Positions 1 to 12,075 of a DNA stretch of 64,000 nucleotides are shown here, in pieces (position 1 is the stretch's first letter; the number at the start of each line of letters is the position of its first letter). This stretch comes from Diospyros lotus (Eukaryota > Streptophyta > Magnoliopsida > Ericales > Ebenaceae). A model generated the notes under the pieces. It ran no database searches, was not told the origin of the DNA, and was given only the letters and a program-made list of their open reading frames with translations. The position numbers were made by a program, and so were the translations under genes. The stretch is from assembly GCF_014633365.1 (NCBI RefSeq), contig NC_068343.1, forward strand, positions 30,783,307 to 30,847,306, in the 5' to 3' direction.

Positions 1-170
1 CACATATTTTTAACAACTTAAGAATGTTATCTTTAACAAGATATCTAAGAACTTATTCATAAGAACAATGAGTGTGAATGAAGAAATGACTATTTTATTA
101 ATTATAACAAGAATACAATATATGCCTTTATAATGTCATCTAAATATAACATTATAACACATCACTAACA
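1..170 (-). mobile_element. LTR end fragment, same family as the solo LTR at 2070-6191
   Basis: The last part of this stretch (a TGTCATCTAAAT block followed by CACTAACA) matches the right end of the solo LTR at 2070-6191. There the same block precedes the terminal ACTAACA. The LTR would end with CA at 169-170. The left part runs off the window, so completeness cannot be judged. The 22 bases between this end and the next LTR (171-192) carry nothing recognisable. Confidence 0.55.
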
Positions 171-270
171 AAATAAATCATGATGATAACAATGTAGGCC
201 CCTTAGGGAATGGTCACTTAAGAGGGGGTGAATTGAGTGATTAAAACTTTTTCTGATTTTAATGAATATT

Positions 271-1899
271 TTTTTATGTGGGAATTTATTCACATATTTA
301 TTGGTCATAATTGAGTAGTGTTTTTAGTATTTTATTTGTGTTTTACCTAAAATTGTCTAGTGTTTCCAGTTTCCTTAACATATATTTAATTTTTAGTATT
401 TCTTGTTATTTTATCAAAATACTGTTTGGTGTTTGGTTTAAAAGAAAATAAAATAAAAAATAAAAATAAAAAGAAAGAAAAAAATTATAAAGTTAATTTT
501 AAAATTAATATTGTAAATTAATATTATAATTTAAATAAAAAATAAATATTATAAATAATAAGTATTATAATATAATTAAAGTTAATATAATTAGTAGTAT
601 ATTAAATATTATATTTTATATTATATATTACATTATTGATATATATGATATATTATATATTATACTATTTATATATATTATATAAAGTAATGTGAATATG
701 GCTTTGTGTGGGCTGTGTGTGTGATATATATGATATATATATATATATATATTATATTAATTAGGTGAACATGCCTGAATGTGTAGGGATTTGGATTGCA
801 CATATATATAGAATAATATGAAGGAAATGGTGAAGGAGGAGAATGTTGGGCAGCGCACGGACGAAGGAAATTAAATACAACAGAGGCTTACGGTGCATGA
901 GATTGAAGCAGGGCACAGAGGAACTAAAGGGGAGAAATTGCAAATAAGGGGCATCGGCGTACACACAGAAAACAGAGGCAGCGACCAAGAAACTTGGAAG
1001 CAACGCTGATTCCAGCCACGAAAATTATTAATTTTAGAGAGGAAGAATTCTGAGTTAATTTTTTTGATTATTAATTCTTTAGTTCTTGAATTAATTCTTA
1101 GCTTTTAATTATGTTTTTTGGAGTTTAATTATGATGATTTGTGTTATCATGGTTGGCTATATTTATTGTTAGCTAAGGCAACGAGATAGTCACGAGATAA
1201 TGTTGTGATTGATACTATTGTTGGTTAATTTGATTGATGTTTATTTCATGTGATTATGTGATATGGCTATTATTGCTTTGATAGCCTGATCTCCTGTTAA
1301 ATGATTTTATGAACATAGATGATACAGACCAAGTAATTCTATGTTAAGCTTTGCATACTACATAACTTAGATTGGATATTGAAACGGACCAAGTATGAAT
1401 ATTCATCTTTGCGGTAACTTGAATTTGCTTGAATTAGTAATTTGAGTTAATGAATTTCACAAAACTTAATGCGTCGTTAATTAATTGATTTTACATGGAC
1501 CAAGTGTAGAATTAGTGATTAGCGATAGTTTTGTTACACCTGGACCAAAGGATAATAAAAAAGTTATGAAATTTCGCCGTCACATGTAAGTAAAATCCAT
1601 CTAATTAACTTATTTGGTAAGAATTACAACATTTTCATAGGTGAATCGAATTCCCTAGTTATCTTATCTCTCTGTTTTAATCTGTCCAATTTCTCTTTAT
1701 TTTGTTATTTCCAATACGTCGTATTCTTCTTGTTTTATTTTATCTTTAGTTAATATTATCTCTAATTCAATTTTTCTAGATAAAGAATAGGATTGCTCCA
1801 TTTCTATACTTGTTTCGACAATCCCCGTGGGAACGATACTTCACTCATTGACTTTATTACTTGATCGACTGGTGCACTTGCTATTGCATTTTAGGCACA
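271..1899 (+). mobile_element. Probable solo LTR of a gypsy-like element inserted in the copia LTR
   Basis: This block interrupts copia LTR sequence that is continuous at 11865-11885. It ends with GACAATCCCCGTGGGAACGA (about 1817), then GATCGACTGGTGCACTTGC, then a terminal GGCACA at 1894-1899. That type of 3' end is common in plant Ty3/gypsy LTRs. The start is uncertain: either 271, directly after the copia sequence, or the TGTGGG at 277. A clean TSD is not visible. No coding sequence survives. Confidence 0.5.
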
Positions 1900-3910
1900 T
1901 CATTCTTGATTAATGATTTTACTAAAGAATATATGTTTGAATAGTGTTTAAGATTAATGATAAAAGTAGGTCACAAGATATAGCAAGAATAAATAAATTG
2001 AGGCACAAGACAATATATAGTGGTTCGATGTCTCCACATACACCTACTTTATTCTCCCAAGGTATTAACTGAAAGGAAATGCCAACTCTTGACGTATCAA
2101 TGCAAGGATTTTACCGTTTTCAAAAAAATTTCAAAAACATAAATAAGAACACAACAAAAATAAGTTCAAGACCACCTTGCAAGATTCAGTTTCCCACGAC
2201 CATATGTCATACAAAATCAAACCATGTTATAGGGGGTTTAGCATATATATCTCACTGTGGTTTAAAGTCTAGTGTGAAGGCTAGAATCTCTTCCAAGGCA
2301 GCAACGGTTGCACACCAACAGCTCCCAAATGAATCTTACAACTTAGCTTATGTTCTAGCTAAGCTAAATGTAGATGATGAAAGCTAAATAGATTCCAAAA
2401 ACTAATAGACTCTCTATTAGGTTGGACTTGTTACACTAGCAAAAATGGAATCAAGAGCAAAATAGGAGTAATGGTTAAGAGAATTCCAACTAGAATAAGA
2501 AGGAATAAAGCTTATGGCTAAGAGAAAATATAGCAACAACTTGCAAATAAACAAATGTTTCTCACACACTTCCAATTCTCTCTATAATCACCTATTTATA
2601 TAGGACGATATGGCTATTTTATTTTAAATATAATATATCACATATTATATATAATGAAAGTGCAATTTTCTTTTCAATATAATATATCCTATATATTATA
2701 TAGATAATGAAAATTCTCTTTTAATTTTCATATATTACATTTAAATTAATTCTCTCAATATAATATAATACATGTATAATTATTATACATAAAATATTAT
2801 ACAAGAATTAATTACCCAATGAGAATGATTCTCATTATTAATATTCCCTTAAAAATTATTAACTCTTAATGAAGATTGAAATTTTCATCGCTTAGTCAAC
2901 CATTACATTCGAATATATGTATGGCTTTTTAGATTCACCATTAAGTAACAATCGAAACATTTCAAACTCTTTGACACCAACAAACACTTTGGTCTACAAT
3001 CAGAATCTCTCAATCTCCCTGATGTAACTCTAAAGACCCTGAGTAACAACTAGCATTATGTCAGGGCGATTCTACCAGTAATGAAGTTATACTTTTTCAA
3101 AACCTATTTAGGTTTTTGATTCCCGTGTACTATAATCCTTCTATTGATTAACATCCCAATTGAGTGGGAGTCTTGGACTGATCAAACTTATTAAATTGAT
3201 AGCTATGTCAAGATCTAGTGTGGTATGATCGAGATGACACATCAAAACACCTTCTGACATTAGAAACACCTTTCTAATCTTGTGTACCATGGCCAGGGGT
3301 TTATACAACCACAACCACTACTGATCGCATAGGATGTTTGTAACACCCCGATTTTTCTAACCAAGCGTGTCATTATGCTGGGTCCCAAAATATATATAAA
3401 TTCCTTTTTATCACGGTACATATCTTAAATCTCAAGTACCGAATTCCGAACAAAACCCCCCCAGCATATCATAAAAATTGCGAAAGCGATAATCGAAACC
3501 TGATATGGTACACAATTGAATTCACTTTTATTATATCATGAGAATCCGTACCATAGTACATCTTCAAATACTTCAATACATGGAGATTCATCATTAAAAG
3601 ATAGCAACTAAATACCTCAATTATACATCGAGCTATACTTACATTTAACAAAACTAAACCTCAATGGAACATAGCTAAAACATGCTACATACGACAATAG
3701 ATAACTTAATCTTCAGCTATATTCTTTTCCTTAGAGCTGCTCGCCAAACCTGGAACGTTTGAATATTCTAGGGACATAGTCCAATTAGAAGATGAACTTT
3801 CTAATGAGAGCTCCAAAAACAGTTTATATAAATGCATGAATAGGTATAAAACGTATGAGAAAAACGAGGACTACTCCGAAGTGCCTCGAGAACATGTCAG
3901 CCTCCTCTAA

Positions 3911-4077
3911 CGAGAGCTTTCTCAAAGGCGCACGCATAGCGCCTCTCGGGAGGTCCCTAATCATGTCACCTCAGACCGACCTCATAGAACTCATACAAAC
4001 ACCACATCCATTGTTCCTTAAACTCACGATCTTCCCCACGAGAGCTTTCTCAATGGCACACGCATAGCGCCTCTCGG
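3911..4077 (-). repeat. Twin GC-rich hairpin motifs in family C LTR
   Basis: Two copies, at 3911-3948 and 4039-4077, of a motif that on the minus strand reads CGAGAGGCGCTATGCGTGCG followed by CC, a short spacer and CTCTCG. CGAGAG pairs with CTCTCG, and inside it GGCGC pairs with GCGCC, so each copy can fold into a nested stem. The motif lies downstream of the LTR TATA box and so would be transcribed. The same pair recurs in the other two family C LTRs of this window. Confidence 0.6.
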
Positions 4078-4513
4078 GGGATATTCGACTTTTGGCCCTC
4101 GGCCAACAACAAATAGGTGTAACAGTATGGCCACACGAATTTTATAAATGCAATAGTTGAAAACCAACAACATATATTTTTCAAGAAATTATATTTCGTA
4201 TATGCAACATGATTTCACGTAAGAGAACAATATGATTTTGCATACAAAAACGTTACACAAAACACATTTCATGCAATAGTAGTCTCACATAAGAGAACAA
4301 AAATAAGATTTGGAGTATAGAAGTCTCACCTTGACTTAATTTCGGGATTCCTCAAAATTTGTACAAATCCACCTTCTTCCACGCCCTCATGAGTTGAGCA
4401 AGTGCTTATTCTTCTCTAAGAACAAAAGCCTTTTATCCACTAAGCTTGAAGCACTCTCATTTAACACGAATTTATCACAACTTAGAATGAGGAAATCCTT
4501 GGCCATGAGCACC

Positions 4514-4695
4514 CTATTTATAGGTTTGGAAACTTAGCCACCAAGTAAGTCATAATCATTTCAAATCTTTTGAAAATCTTCCAAAGTATTCCAATCATTT
4601 CAAATCTTCTAAAATATTCTCTAATCATTCCAAATCTTCTAAGATATTCTCTAATCATTCCAAATCTTCTTAGATTTTCTGCAATCATTCTTATC
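4514..4695 (-). promoter_or_regulatory. U3 promoter of family C LTR: TATA box plus 30-bp tandem repeats
   Basis: On the minus strand about four imperfect copies of a 30-bp unit, built around AGAAGATTTGGAATGATTAG, run up to roughly 40 bp before a CCTATAAATA box. In translation they appear as a repeated decapeptide on the minus strand and a matching one on the plus strand. That is a by-product of the 30-bp period, not a gene. The arrangement fits an LTR U3 enhancer followed by a TATA box. Confidence 0.6.
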
Positions 4696-6283
4696 CGAAT
4701 CAAATCTTATCCAAATAAAATCTTATCAAATATTATCCAAATCAAATCTATTCAAATAAGTCACCATGAGCTTTTATCTTATCTTTAAAGTCATTGTGAG
4801 ACTTTATCCTTAATCTCCCAGATGCCCCTAGGAAAAAGGTTTCAAGAATTACACTTTGGCCCAAATTTTTCAGGTAATTGCACTTAGACCCTTTCCAACT
4901 TGGTCCCTAGGCCAATTTTTAATTGCATTTTAGTCCCCGAAGAAAGGACTAATTACGCTAATACCCCTGATTTTTAGGTAAATTACACTTTTACCCGAAC
5001 CTCAAAAATTACGATTTTGCCCCTAGCTCAAAAATTGAACTTATCTCTTTATAACTCTTTGAAATGTCCTAAAAATTTCATTTGACCCTTGAAGATTTCT
5101 AAAAAAATATCGTTTGGACCTCCCTCTGTCAATTTCGAAAAAACTGCACTTAGGCCTGAATCTTCGTTTTGGTTACAAACCCTTTTATTTCTTCCAAAAA
5201 CTACTAAAGGGTTGCTTTACATACCAAATATGAACTTCCTTGGGATTCTGTTGACTTCTCAGATGCCCCGTACGATAATTCGGTATTTCAGCCTAAATCA
5301 CAATTGTCTTTTTAGTTCTACCGAGAACCGTTCACAATCCAATTTCTTTCAGTGCCATAAATCATACCTCGAGATACTTGACGATGTCACATCATTTTCC
5401 TTAAGCATCTATGCTCCAAGGCACTCCTTACAGCTGATTCGACAACTAATTGTCCTTTCAAGCCCATTTTTCAGTATTTTAAACTCATTTAAAATACGTG
5501 GCAACCTTACAAAAATATGGGGTATTACAATGTTCACCTCATGCCAGAGGTCGACGAATCCCATTAGCAACCACCTGCCTCCATACGCCACTAAACGAGA
5601 ACCACACAGTGCATCTCCCTTTTGGTAACCAGATGGTTCTTAACAATGGCAAATTCGTAGCACCGACATACAAGACAATTGTGTTGCCTCTGACCTAAGG
5701 ACTAGTAACACAATCAAAGTCAGTGACAGATTATAGGTCCTTTCAACCATGTGATTTATCACCTACATCACATTTAGTATATGTTCAACTAACACTTACC
5801 CATATGTTTACTATATTCATCTCATGGATTATGGTATGTGACTCACCATCCTTTATCATTAGTATCCAATACTAATCAAATATAATAACCCATGTGTCAG
5901 TCCGTAATTGATTAATCATAGCCCTCTTATGAGAAATCCAAGGATAAGGAATACTTTTAAGAAATCTTTAATCTGAAAGTCTTAGTCACATATTCTTAAC
6001 ACTTCAGAATAAGACTATTATCAGAAAATCTAAGGGCTCATTCATATAATTAATTGGAGAGGTATGAATGACGATATGAATTTAAAATATGAAATCATAT
6101 TTTATTATATTTGCAAGAATTACATCATTAGTCCCATAATTACAATTTTCAGATGTCATCTAAATCTAGCATTAGTGCATTAACACTAACATTAACCACC
6201 CTTAGGATTTCACTAATCTCACGAAGGTTTTCTCCCTAACTCACATTAGAAACTAGATACACCTAAATTTCAATGGCTCCAAG

Positions 6284-7795
6284 TGTTAGATATAAGCCAT
6301 TAAGAACAGTTCTAGTGACACAACGAGGCTTGATCTTTTGACTCTTTAAATTCAATTTAATGAGAGGTTTTATGTTTAATTTAAATTACAATATGGATTG
6401 AATTGAACATATAAATGTCCTTTAGTATAATAAGGAATGGATATCATTCTTAAGTGTTAAGAATATGCATGACGGATAATTTATGATTCGTTATCTTATA
6501 AACATGAGTTCCTGGCCATAGAGTTCCTAACCTGGATATTAGCTACTCGCAAAGTCTGGCACATCATCTTCCTCTTTGTTCGGTATGAGATACTGAAAGA
6601 TAAAGTTGGTGAATCTCATGCCATTCTTTATGAGATATAGAAGGAATATGAGTTGGTGCTCGTTATAGGAACGAGTTCATTGAATGAGACTGCTAACATT
6701 GAATCACATTGGTTTTATCTCATGGGTCAATGGTTCAATGTTAACTACGAATGTGCAACTAGTCCTTAGACCTGAAATGATATGGATATATGTGTCTTAG
6801 AGGATTAGGTTATCAGAAATACTATATGGTCATTCTAATCATGGACGATCATACGTATCTATGTGCCTAGTTCAGTGATGTATGAGGTATGTCTGCATCA
6901 GATATGAAATCTATCACCTCAAGATTTATGAGGAGGATATCTTATACAATCCAGTAATCATTTGATAATAAATCCTTGGTCGAGGTAATATGACGACGAA
7001 ATGTGTGTTCCATAATGGTTCTATCATATTAGTCAAAATTGATTTTGGATTTGGTCATATGACAAGATTAAGAGATATGACCTATTGACAGTGATCTCAT
7101 ATCTTGTCGGGATATAGGATGATAGAGGGACCATATTGCATGGTATCATTGTAAAAGGTTTATAATACTCGTTTCACATTAAATTGTGTAATCATGACAT
7201 ATTGCTAGATGTCACTCATGATTTACGGGAATTAATAATTGATTAATTCTTATAGCTAATTTAATTGTGAACCCAAAAAGTCCCACCCAATAAGAAATCA
7301 CTTTTAAAGAAAATAAGGATACATTAGTCATTATGTAATTTCTAATTATGATACATTTATTTATTGGATAAATAAGAATAATTAAATGATTATATTATGA
7401 ATATAATGATTTAATTATTAATAATTGGATTGGACTTTTTGCTAACACATTAAGCCCAGCCCAATGGCACCAAGGGTTTTCGATGGTGCTCTTTAAATAA
7501 GACCATAAATCTTGAATCAGAGATAAGTGAATCCAGATTCAGTTAGAAAATTTTCAAAAACATTTCTAATTCTTCTCTCGAGACTCTTGGATTAAAGTTG
7601 TTTCGGGTGGACCGACTCGGCATTTTACATTTGGAGGATTTTACAACTAGTTACCAAATGGTGAAATTAGATTTCGTCAACAAGTATTCCTCTATCTAGT
7701 CTTTGATTTTGTAAACCATATTTTCTAAAAAATGTGATACTTGTAAAATCATTTTTTGTTTCCGTTGCGTATGATCATATCATAATTTTCTAACA
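6284..7795 (+). mobile_element. Solo LTR (family E), 1.5 kb
   Basis: It starts TGTTAGATATAAGCC and ends TTTTCTAACA, so the terminal 6-bp inverted repeat TGTTAG/CTAACA is intact. The flanking 5-mers, CCAAG (6279-6283) and CTAGG (7796-7800), agree at three of five positions, consistent with a decayed TSD. Copia LTR sequence resumes on both sides. A TATA-like CTTTAAATAAGA near 7490 suggests plus orientation. No coding sequence. Confidence 0.7.
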
Positions 7796-8259
7796 CTAGG
7801 CAACCACCAAGATTTTCACACTAGCTCATCTTAGAAACTAGATACACCCCTAGATTTTCTACTACTCTAGGTAGCCACCAAGGTTTCCTCCCTAGCTCAC
7901 CTTGAAAACTATATACACACGTAGATTTTTAATGGTTCCAAGAAACCAATATAATCCATAATAAGTTTAAATGATTACAAATATTTGTCCACAATTGGAC
8001 ACAAATAAATAAGCAATTAAGCACAAATATATAAGGTAATGAAATATAAATAATTAAAACAGTAACCTTGGTTGGAGAAATTCAAATTTGTCATAGAAGA
8101 CTTGAAACGTTTTTTTCCTCTTGCCTTGTGGCTTTTCGGTGGATGTACAACGAAGCATTGAGAGCCTTGGATTTCTTGAATTTTTATTTGAGAACGTTTG
8201 AGAGATTTCGTGTGCTTTAGATGTGCAATATGTGCAATTGATGAACTTCAAAATGAGCT

Positions 8260-8378
8260 TGGGGGCATTTATGGGCATTTGCTGAAAGACACTATAGCGT
8301 GCTATAACAACAGTCAAATTCACTATAGTAGCAGTAACATTATTGTAGCAACGGTAAGATCACTGTAGCATTTTGAAA
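8260..8378 (-). promoter_or_regulatory. Copia LTR promoter: CTATAG-type motif array and TATA-like box
   Basis: Repeated degenerate copies of an ACTATAGC/ACTGTAGC motif lie at about 8285-8375. On the minus strand they precede a CCATAAATGCC box (about 8262-8275). The second LTR of the same element shows the same layout at 13839-14056 with a better TATA. The end of the array is cut by the solo LTR inserted at 8384. Confidence 0.55.
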
Positions 8379-8383
8379 ATATA

Positions 8384-11092
8384 TGTAATGCCCCGCTCCC
8401 ACCTACAGGTATTACTCACGAATAACCAGCTTACTATTCACACGCTAGGGCAAAGATGAAGAGACGGTTACGTTTCAATGAGAAACGACCTAGGTGGGAA
8501 CTAGACTTTGCCTTCCCTTCACTCCACTCAAGGATCCGGGAAATATCGAAACGACCCCGCGACAATAAAACCCAAAACCTCGCAAAGTGTCACCCCTTCT
8601 CAAACTCTTAATGAAGAGCTAAGGATGACTTCCCAGGATCAACAAAATAAACTAACTCACTCGCTTCATATAAATTATGGCATAAGGCCTTAATTATAAG
8701 AAAATAAATTTTTTTTGCCCCAACTATTAACCCATTTATCTCACCTCCAATTCCTTTAGAAAATATTTGGATTGATATTTCTTTGAAAAAATTTAATAAA
8801 ATTTTCCTTATCAAATCTCCATTGATTTTTCTTTTAACTATTTCAAAATACCTCAAATTTCCAACCCTTAGGAAATTAATTTTTGAAATTCAAACCTCAA
8901 GCATCCTCATCCATTTTTCAAAATTTAAGGAAAATACTCCATTATTTATTTTTCAAAATATATGAATTTTTCCCACAATTGCGTCAAAATTTATATTAAT
9001 TTAATAATTAATTTGGAGGCTAAAATACTCCTTTATTTATTTATTTAAACATAATTTATTTCAAAAATTTTCAAAATAGCATATTATATTTAAATAAACA
9101 GAAAATAAAAAAAGAAGTCTCAAACAGCAGTAAGAGGGTGCAGGCAGCACCAGCTGCGCCCCCAGCGCGCGCAGGCTGCTCGGGCCGTGCGAGGCCGCAC
9201 CAGCCCGACTTACCACACAAAAGAATAAAAAAATATATATTATTTTTTTTCTTTTAAAACCCAAATTTTCTAGAATGCTTTTACACTTCAAATGGCTTCC
9301 AAAACATTCAAGTTTGCCACTATTCAACCACATTAAGCATTCATTACATATTTAATTAAAATAAATACAACATCATCCACTAAATCCACAAAATACATAC
9401 ACTTCACATGCATTTCCCCTTGCTTCATTACCTTCAACATTCCAAAACTCTTTTTCCTTTAGATGATTCTCCACCTACATAGAGGTCAAAGAACCTTATG
9501 AGCCAATGCTCAGTAAGGGTGCTATGCAAATGTAAATGTAACATGAGAATAAACATGTAATGCAAATGCAATGCATATAATGGGTAGTCCCCCATGCCCT
9601 CATAACCAAATAGGTTAAGGCATCAACAACCCCTCCCTCATCATTAGTCCTCCATATGGCCATAGGTCCACTAGAACACAAAACATGCAATATGACCATT
9701 ACATGTAACTCATTCAAAACAAGTACAAATGCAAGCAAGCCCCACCAGTTGGGGTTATCCCTTACCTCTTTTCTTCTTGAAACTTCAAGCCTCCATTTGC
9801 CAAGACTCTCTCTTTGGTTCAAGCCACCTTAGAAGAAAGAATACAACCTTAGCTCATATACACAAAAATCAAAAGCTACTTCATGAGAGGGAAAGAAGGC
9901 TTACCTCTTGCTTGTCTTTCTTCTTCCTTCTCCTAATCTTCTTTTTACTTTCTTTCTCTTAACATGTGGGAAAACCTTGAACTAAAATCTCAACTCCCTA
10001 TTTATAGAGATTTCCTACTCAATCCATGCCAAAACTCAAGATTACATCTTAGCCATTGGTTTTTCTTTGATTCAAGAGACTCAATCTCAACTCTCAAATA
10101 CAAGCACAATCCTTGTGCTTCTCCTAAACTCAATCTTAGCCTTTGATTTTTAAAAGAACCCATCTCTACTCTCTAGAGAAACACAATCCAAGAGACCTAA
10201 CACCCTTAAATCTCATCCCTTGATTTTTCTTTGGAGGTTAAATCCTCACCCTCCCTTATCTCCCTTCTTGAAATTATCCTACCCATGTGGCAATCCATGC
10301 CATTGGTAGGCTTAAATCCCAACCATTGGATTTCTTCAAATTTCAAGACTCAATCACCACCATTGGATCAAGGCTACATTTCTCATAATTTTTCAATTTT
10401 CAAAATTAAGAAATAATGACTAATTTCAAGATTGACTAATTTCTCCATTTTTCATTTAATTTAAATCCCATAAATTGTCAAGCATATAATGAAAACTAAT
10501 ATCTTTTCTTTTTTATTTAATTTAAATTGCTCTTGAAATACATAATTCCTTCTTCTTTGGCATTTAATTTAATCCACCATTTTCCCACATAAATGCATGA
10601 CTAATTTTTATTTAATATGGAATTTCTTTTAATTCACTCCATAATGACTCTCATTTAATGCTTGAGAGACTAATTTCCTTTTCTTTTTTGAATTTGTTTA
10701 TATCTTGCTCTTGCTTCACAAGATCATGCCAAGTGTCACCAATTACACTTAATCAAATAATTCCTTATTCTCAAATTTAATTAAATCTCATCCCATAAGA
10801 TTTTGCCAAGTGTCACCAATCTAACCTACTTTACTTCCATTTTAATTTCTAATTATCCATGCATTTAAGCAAGAACTAAATTCTCCAAAAATCAATTCTC
10901 CAATATAAATAATTTCTTCAAAAATAATTTACCCTTTTATGGGACGGAACTCCAAATTACCGTTTTGCCCCTCCTAAGGCATCCTATATATTATGTGCCT
11001 TCTCTTTAATTTAAGGGAAATTAAAGAGAATTTTCATATACCAATATTCTCTTAATTGGTAAAATTTATCATAACTCATCAAGGGTATTACA
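8384..11092 (-). mobile_element. Solo LTR (family G), 2.7 kb, TSD ATATA
   Basis: It begins TGTAATGCCCCGC and ends AGGGTATTACA, a matched TGTAATRCCC inverted end. ATATA is duplicated at 8379-8383 and 11093-11097. The duplicated sequence is simple, but it fits the break in copia LTR sequence on both sides. A minus-strand TATA box (CTCTATAAATAGG) sits near 10000-10012. A GC-rich block at 9140-9210 lies downstream in the presumed R-U5. No coding region is seen; the short ORFs have no recognisable features. Confidence 0.75.
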
Positions 11093-11149
11093 ATATATGA
11101 ACTTTTTATGCATTTCAAATAAACACCATTTAAGATATATTATGAGAAA

Positions 11150-11726
11150 AAACCTAACGTATCCTATTTTAGAGCCTTTGAATGTACATGCTATATCTTG
11201 AACTCAAAATAATCTCCTTAAAGTGTTTCTTAATTTGATCATCTTCTAAAATTATTTTTTCTAATATTTTAAGATTGTTTATAATCTTTTGAAATCTACC
11301 ATTCATATCACTAATATTTTCATTTTAAAGTAATTTAAATTGTTCATATTGAAACATTAGGAGATTAATCTTTATATCTTTTACTTGATTGGTTTCTTCA
11401 TAAACCACTTCTAGTTTTCTCCATATCTCATGTGATGCAGAACAAGCAGAGAGTTTTTCATATTCACTTGGAATAATTGAACAAAAAATTATGTATTTAA
11501 CTTTATAATTCATTTGGTATTTTTTAATATCCTCTTCGTTCCAATCTTTCTCTTCCGATTTGGAGATAACAAAACCATCCCTAATAGTTTTCCACAAGTA
11601 AAAATCTATTGAGATCAAATATGACTTCATACTCATCTTCCAATAAACAAAATTTGTGCCATCAAAGAATGGTGGTCTAGAGGGAGAATATCCTTTGGGA
11701 ATAGTTTGGTTTGTGAATGAGGCCAT
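11150..11726 (-). pseudogene. Ty1/copia gag remnant
   Basis: The open part (11325-11726) encodes 133 residues. They include FDGTNFVYWKMSMKSYL near residues 23-39 and a tryptophan-bearing helix EIWRKLEVVYEE near 105-116. This is the typical start of plant copia GAG (DUF4219/UBN2-type). The reading frame continues below 11325 after a stop, with recognisable NENISDMNGRFQKIINNLK, down to about 11150. It starts 55 bp downstream of the primer-binding site. Protease, integrase and reverse transcriptase are missing, so the element cannot move by itself. Confidence 0.8.
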
Positions 11727-11781
11727 CTAAATCTCTTCTAAGTTGAGGTTTAAACTAAGGGTTCAACTAATTTAGAAATCT

Positions 11782-11793
11782 GCTCTGATACCA
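11782..11793 (-). other. Primer-binding site (initiator tRNA-Met)
   Basis: On the minus strand this reads TGGTATCAGAGC, the sequence complementary to the 3' end of initiator tRNA-Met used by most plant copia elements. It lies two bases inside the LTR end (CTAACA, then AT). This fixes the 5' LTR boundary at 11796 and the element orientation as minus. Confidence 0.88.
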
Positions 11794-12075
11794 ATTGTTA
11801 GTCCCTTAGGATATGGTCACTCAAGAGGGGGTGAATTGAGTGATTAAATTTTTTTGCAATTTTAATAAATATTCTTGATTAATAATTTTATTAAAAAATA
11901 TATATTTGATAAATATAATAAATAATATTTGAAATTAATAATAAATGTAAGCCACAAAATATAGCAAGAATAAATAAAATGAGACAGTAGTCAATTTTAA
12001 GTGGTTTGGTGTCTCTGCACACATCTAGTCCACTCTCTCAAGGTCTAGCCACCCTTGGGGTTCTACTAAACCAAT

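Larger units (their letters stand above)
3339..5529 (-). mobile_element. Solo LTR (family C, copy 1), TSD ATGTT
   Basis: It begins TGTAACACCCCG and ends GGGGTATTACA, with the perfect 5-bp duplication ATGTT at 3334-3338 and 5530-5534. Length is 2191 bp. It is the reverse-oriented homologue of the solo LTRs at 42015-45556 and 51608-53762, sharing the twin hairpin motifs and both termini. On the minus strand a TATA box (CCTATAAATA, plus strand 4514-4523) lies just downstream of a roughly 30-bp tandem repeat array (4555-4695). No internal region is present. Confidence 0.88.
2070..6191 (-). mobile_element. Solo LTR (family D), TSD TTAAC, itself interrupted
   Basis: The left end is TGAAAGGAAATGCC at 2070 and the right end is CACTAACA, ending at 6191. 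The 5-bp TSD TTAAC is present on both sides (2065-2069 and 6192-6196), and the flanks are copia LTR sequence that rejoins across the insertion. A second solo LTR (3339-5529) sits inside. Without it and its TSD the length is about 1.93 kb. No primer-binding site or coding region is present, so this is an LTR-LTR recombination product. Short ORFs here are fortuitous. Related fragments occur at 1-170 and near 22160-22360. Confidence 0.8.
193..11145 (-). mobile_element. Ty1/copia LTR (3' LTR of a minus-strand element), heavily interrupted
   Basis: The left end begins TGTAGGCCCCTTAGGG and is clearly homologous to the LTR that starts at 11796 (TGTTAGTCCCTTAGG). Both continue into an AAGAGGGGGTGAATTGAGTG block. 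Matching pieces lie at 193-270, 1900-2069, 6192-6283, 7796-8383 and about 11093-11145. The gaps are filled by later insertions annotated separately. In minus orientation this is the 3' LTR, and gag and the primer-binding site lie between it and the LTR at 11796. The right limit next to gag is approximate, because a deletion seems to have removed pol and the polypurine tract. Confidence 0.7.

Noticed and set aside
2079..2387. 102-codon plus-strand ORF
   Set aside because: Lies inside the family D solo LTR, with no recognisable protein features.
4518..4788. Repetitive peptides on both strands (RRFGMIREYL-type)
   Set aside because: Produced by the 30-bp tandem repeat in an LTR promoter; both strands are open because the period is a multiple of three.
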